Shown piece after piece: positions 61,172-64,000 of a stretch of 64,000 bases of DNA. A program made the position numbers and the translations under genes. The DNA is from Candidatus Intricatilinea gracilis. Lineage in GTDB: Bacteria; Pseudomonadota; Gammaproteobacteria; Burkholderiales; Burkholderiaceae_C. A model generated the notes under the pieces. It made no database searches. It was not told the origin of the DNA and saw nothing but the letters and a program-made list of their open reading frames with translations. Within the stretch, counting starts at the first letter, position 1; each line of letters begins with the position of its first letter. The stretch is taken from assembly GCA_016702605.1 (NCBI GenBank), contig JADJDQ010000001.1:372001-436000 (forward strand), written 5' to 3'.

Positions 61172-61571
61172 CGGTGGTATTGATGTAGAGCTGTCCTGTG
61201 CGGCCTACACCGACCACAGAAATGCTGCGTATGCAGGCGCGGTTCGCTGAAATGCTGCTCGGACATCCGGCCGCAAGTGTTTGGCCTGCTCGATGATTGT
61301 CGATTGCGACGCGACCAGGTACATCGTTTGACAGCCGAAAAGGCGGCAACTCCCTTGGCCGCGACTTTGCCGCAGGCTGTCGACGCGGGCAAGCGTTTCG
61401 ATGGGTTGGCGCAGCACGACCGCTGGGTGTGCATCGCGCGCACTGCAACTACCGATTTGCAGCCGACACGGCCGGGCTGAGGTGGCCTCGTATGAATGCG
61501 GAGGCTGCGTCAGGCAACGGCGGTCATCACATCAACCAGGGGCAGCGACAGGTCACCGCCGCAGTGCCATC
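61172..61571. other. gene-poor stretch with one weak minus-strand frame
   Basis: A 70-codon minus-strand frame (61205-61417) is open, starting MLRQPIETL and ending AYAAFLWSV, but has no ribosome site and no recognised family. Nothing else convincing is seen. The stretch returns from AT-richer to GC-rich sequence. Confidence 0.35.
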
Positions 61572-62168
61572 TCAGCGCCGGCGCCTTGGCGGAAACGGTG
61601 CCTGGCCGCGCCAGAAGCGGATCATCAGCCAGCCGCCGAGCATGCCGCCCAGGTGGGCGAAGTGGGCGATGCCGCTGCCGCCGAAGACACCCATGAGCAG
61701 TTCGAGGGCGCCGAAGATGGCGACGAAGTACTTGGCCTTCATCGGGATGGGCGGGAACAGCGGCATGATGATCCGGTCGGGGAACAACATGCCGAAGGCG
61801 AGCAGCAGGCCAAACAGAGCGCCAGAGGCACCCAGGGTCGGGCCCGAGGGTCCGATCAGGCCGACGAGCATCTGGGCCACGGCACCGGCCAGGGCGCTGG
61901 CGATGAGGAAGTGGATGTAGCGCTGGCGGCCCCAGATCTGTTCGATCTCGGAGCCGAACATCCACAGGCCCAGCATGTTGAAGAACAGGTGGGTGACGCT
62001 GCCGTGCAGGAAGGCATAGCTGATGACCTGCCAGGGCATGAAGTGGCCCGAGGCCAGCGGCCACAACGCGAAGAACGCCTCGAGCCAGTACCCGAACAGC
62101 TGCTGCACGCAAAACACCGCGGTGCAGATCAGCATCAACGCCTTGGTGATGGGTGGGAGCTGAGGCAT
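61572..62168 (-). CDS. rhomboid-family intramembrane serine protease
   Basis: A 198-residue membrane protein with six hydrophobic segments. The catalytic Ser is in TLGASGALFG and the His in HFAHLGGMLGG. Length and order fit compact bacterial rhomboids. The ATG at 62168 starts before the first membrane segment. Confidence 0.92.
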   Translation of the reverse strand: MPQLPPITKALMLICTAVFCVQQLFGYWLEAFFALWPLASGHFMPWQVISYAFLHGSVTHLFFNMLGLWMFGSEIEQIWGRQRYIHFLIASALAGAVAQMLVGLIGPSGPTLGASGALFGLLLAFGMLFPDRIIMPLFPPIPMKAKYFVAIFGALELLMGVFGGSGIAHFAHLGGMLGGWLMIRFWRGQAPFPPRRRR

Positions 62169-62264
62169 GGGCAGTGGTGGGGCGAGGTTGGACCTGAGCC
62201 ATACGCCCCGCGCCAGACTGCGGCGCGCGAGCCTGGCGCGACATACACCTGAATGCACCGGGGG

Positions 62265-62349
62265 TGGTGCCGAAGGCCGGACTCGAACCGGCACGCCTTG
62301 CGGCGGGGGATTTTGAGTCCCCTGCGTCTACCGATTTCGCCACTTCGGC
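62265..62349 (-). tRNA. tRNA-Leu, anticodon CAA
   Basis: An 85-base gene including an encoded 3' CCA. The 7-bp acceptor stem (GCCGAAG/CTTCGGC), an anticodon stem GGGGA/TCCCC with loop CTCAAAA (anticodon CAA), a long variable arm and a T-arm ending GGTTCGAGTCC are all present. It lies between the rhomboid gene and cysM. Confidence 0.93.
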
Positions 62350-62478
62350 AGGTGTATGACCGGCATCACCTCGGTGGGAGTGATACACGGCGTCGGGCAT
62401 TATGGCACGCAGGTTTTGTGGTCCGCCTGTACCCGGCAGGCCCGCCGGGCTGCTGCCACAATCAACTCAGGAGGTGTC

Positions 62479-63384
62479 ATGGTCAGCTACAAGACGATCG
62501 AGGATGTGGTCGGGTCCACCCCGCTGGTGCGGCTGCAGAGGCTGCCGGGCGACAGCGGCGCGGCGCGCGGCAATGTGATCCTGGGCAAGCTCGAAGGCAA
62601 CAACCCGGCGGGATCGGTAAAGGATCGGCCGGCCATCAGCATGATCCGCCGGGCCGAGGAGCGCGGCGACATCAAGCCGGGTGACACCTTGATCGAGGCG
62701 ACGTCGGGCAACACCGGCATCGCGCTGGCCATGGCGGCGGCGATCAAGGGTTACCGCATGGTGCTGGTGATGCCCGAAGATCTGTCGATCGAGCGGGCGC
62801 AGACGATGAAGGCCTTTGGCGCCGAACTCATCCTCACACCCAAGGCTGGCGGCATGGAATACGCCCGCGACCTGGCCGAGCAGATGCAGCAGAGTGGCAA
62901 GGGCCGGGTGCTCGACCAGTTCGCCAATGCCGACAACCCGCGGGTGCACTACGAAACCACCGGGCCCGAGATCTGGGCCGACACCGGCGGGCGCGTGACC
63001 CATTTCGTGAGTGCCATGGGCACGACCGGCACCATCACCGGTGTGAGCCGCTGCCTCAAAGAGCTCAACCCTGCCGTGCAGATCATCGGTGCACAACCGG
63101 CCGAGGGTTCGCGTATCCCGGGCATTCGCAAATGGCCCGAGGCTTACCTGCCCAAGATCTACGACCCGAGCGGCGTGGACTCGACGATGCTGGTGACCCA
63201 GGCCGATGCCGAAGAAACGGCACGACGCATGGCGCGCGACGAAGGCCTGTTTGCCGGCATTTCGGCCGCGGGGGCGTGCTGGGTGGCGCTGCAGATTGCC
63301 CGCGAGGTGCGTGACGCGACGATCGTGTTCGTGGTCTGCGACCGCGGCGATCGTTACCTGTCGACGGGCGTGTTCCCGGCCTGA
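62479..63384 (+). CDS. cysM: cysteine synthase B (O-acetylserine sulfhydrylase)
   Basis: A 301-residue PLP enzyme. The PLP-lysine is Lys48 in NNPAGSVKDRPA and the phosphate loop is EATSGNTGIA. SAMGTTGTITGV is the usual third landmark. It makes cysteine from O-acetylserine and sulfide or thiosulfate. AGGAGG before the ATG at 62479 fixes the start. Confidence 0.93.
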   Translation: MVSYKTIEDVVGSTPLVRLQRLPGDSGAARGNVILGKLEGNNPAGSVKDRPAISMIRRAEERGDIKPGDTLIEATSGNTGIALAMAAAIKGYRMVLVMPEDLSIERAQTMKAFGAELILTPKAGGMEYARDLAEQMQQSGKGRVLDQFANADNPRVHYETTGPEIWADTGGRVTHFVSAMGTTGTITGVSRCLKELNPAVQIIGAQPAEGSRIPGIRKWPEAYLPKIYDPSGVDSTMLVTQADAEETARRMARDEGLFAGISAAGACWVALQIAREVRDATIVFVVCDRGDRYLSTGVFPA

Positions 63385-63488
63385 ACGGTCTGGTACCGCG
63401 ACGGCGGTTCGATGCGGGCTACCCGGCTGGGCCCGAGCGACGCCATCGAATCAGTGGTTGGAGCGGCTCGCCAAAGGTGTTGTCTGAA

Positions 63489-63510
63489 CCAGACCGCGCT
63501 GGCGGTCTGG
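63489..63510 (+). terminator. hairpin after cysM
   Basis: A 9-bp stem (CCAGACCGC/GCGGTCTGG) with a 4-base loop, 105 bases after the cysM stop. Only a short AT-run follows. Confidence 0.45.
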
Positions 63511-63533
63511 ATTTCGGTCCACATGATGGAAGC

Positions 63534-63803
63534 TCAGTACTTGGCCTGGCGGGCCAGCACTTCACTTTCGTGATGCAGGGCGGCAGCGCGCAGGTCGGCA
63601 GCGAAGGACGGCTGGCTGCTTTCGTAGGACTGCGCGTAGTCGAGCAGTTCGGACACGGTGCGGGGTTCACGCATCGGCGGTGTCGAAAGCGTGGCCCAGG
63701 CGGCTTCGAGCTGACGTTGGGCGGCGGGCAACCAGACCTTGAGCAGGCGTTGGCTGAACGAGAAGCTGCGATAGGAACCAGAAGGCAGGCTGAGGGTGGA
63801 CAT
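63534..63803 (-). CDS. small hypothetical protein
   Basis: An 89-residue protein with no signal peptide or membrane segment. It carries an Arg/Ala-rich helix and the segment SELLDYAQSYESSQPS. I do not recognise its family. GGAG lies before the ATG at 63803. Confidence 0.65.
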   Translation of the reverse strand: MSTLSLPSGSYRSFSFSQRLLKVWLPAAQRQLEAAWATLSTPPMREPRTVSELLDYAQSYESSQPSFAADLRAAALHHESEVLARQAKY

Positions 63804-63914
63804 GTTGACGGGCTCCGTGCGTGATACGCATGAAGGGCCTGTGTTCGAGGCTGAGGAGGATCACTCCTGCCGGCCCGGCCTCGGCGAGACCTAGTACAAA
63901 CCCCAGGCCGTAGT

Positions 63915-63930
63915 CTAGGGTTTTCCCTAG
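63915..63930. promoter_or_regulatory. inverted repeat CTAGGG-TTTT-CCCTAG
   Basis: A perfect 6-bp inverted repeat with a 4-base AT-only spacer, 112 bases upstream of the 89-residue gene start. It shares the CCCTAG half with the direct repeat at 25138-25155, possibly the site of one regulator. Confidence 0.45.
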
Positions 63931-64000
63931 TCTCGCGGGGTACAGAGTGGTTTCTTGACCGCTCGATCAGGAGGGTGATCACCCGCCAGATTGCGGCAGT

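Noticed and set aside
61205..61417. 70-codon minus-strand gene
   Set aside because: It is open and protein-like in composition, but lacks a ribosome site and any recognisable motif. It is mentioned only in the gap entry.
1..64000. CRISPR array, prophage or complete insertion sequence
   Set aside because: No regularly spaced repeats, cas genes, phage structural genes or intact transposase were seen. Only one IS110 fragment was found.

Overview
The window is GC-rich chromosomal DNA from a betaproteobacterium, most likely Burkholderiales (Leptothrix/Rubrivivax/Sphaerotilus-like). The evidence is the rpsP-rimM-trmD-rplS order, the AI-2E permease-hda-HAD-pcnB-folK string, a fused LivM-LivG transporter subunit and strong G/C third-position bias. 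No phage, CRISPR array or rRNA operon is seen. One tRNA (Leu, CAA anticodon) is present.

Layout. 1-7.5 kb: a RavA/ViaA-type MoxR ATPase and VWA pair (ViaA cut by the window edge), a CoA-transferase, a methyltransferase, an unknown membrane protein and a Tat-type LigB dioxygenase. 7.7-13.3 kb: a cyclic-nucleotide locus with a class III cyclase fused to a STAND/AAA ATPase and TPR tail, followed by two solo cNMP-binding proteins without output domains. 13.5-18.5 kb: small exported or membrane proteins and a few enzymes. 18.7-20.8 kb: a KAP/CDKN3-like phosphatase, a HipA/PI-kinase-like protein and the 3' remnant of an ATPase. 20.8-24.1 kb: an AT-richer islet with a NDT/TIR-like domain protein, small exported proteins, an IS110 transposase fragment and a 36-bp repeat present twice.

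24.1-36.5 kb is a coherent catabolic cluster: amidohydrolase (CouO-like), enoyl-CoA hydratase, feruloyl-CoA synthetase, SDR, a Liv-type ABC importer, an acyl-CoA dehydrogenase and a MarR regulator. It fits CoA-dependent, beta-oxidative side-chain shortening of hydroxycinnamates. Two AGTTCA-N5-TGAACT operators lie in the divergent promoter region.

36.5-56 kb is mostly core: oligoribonuclease, M48 protease, RsgA, CobD-like protein, Nudix hydrolase, rplS/trmD/rimM/rpsP, PiT phosphate transporter with its DUF47 partner behind a Pho box, then folK-pcnB-HAD-hda-AI-2E-sirB1-murJ and the divergent rpsT. 56-64 kb: an AscD-like reductase, an epimerase-like protein, an HtrA-like lipoprotein lacking two triad residues, a second AT-richer islet (59.6-61.2 kb), a rhomboid protease, tRNA-Leu and cysM.

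Positions and motifs were read by eye. Family names rest on recognised motifs and not on database searches.
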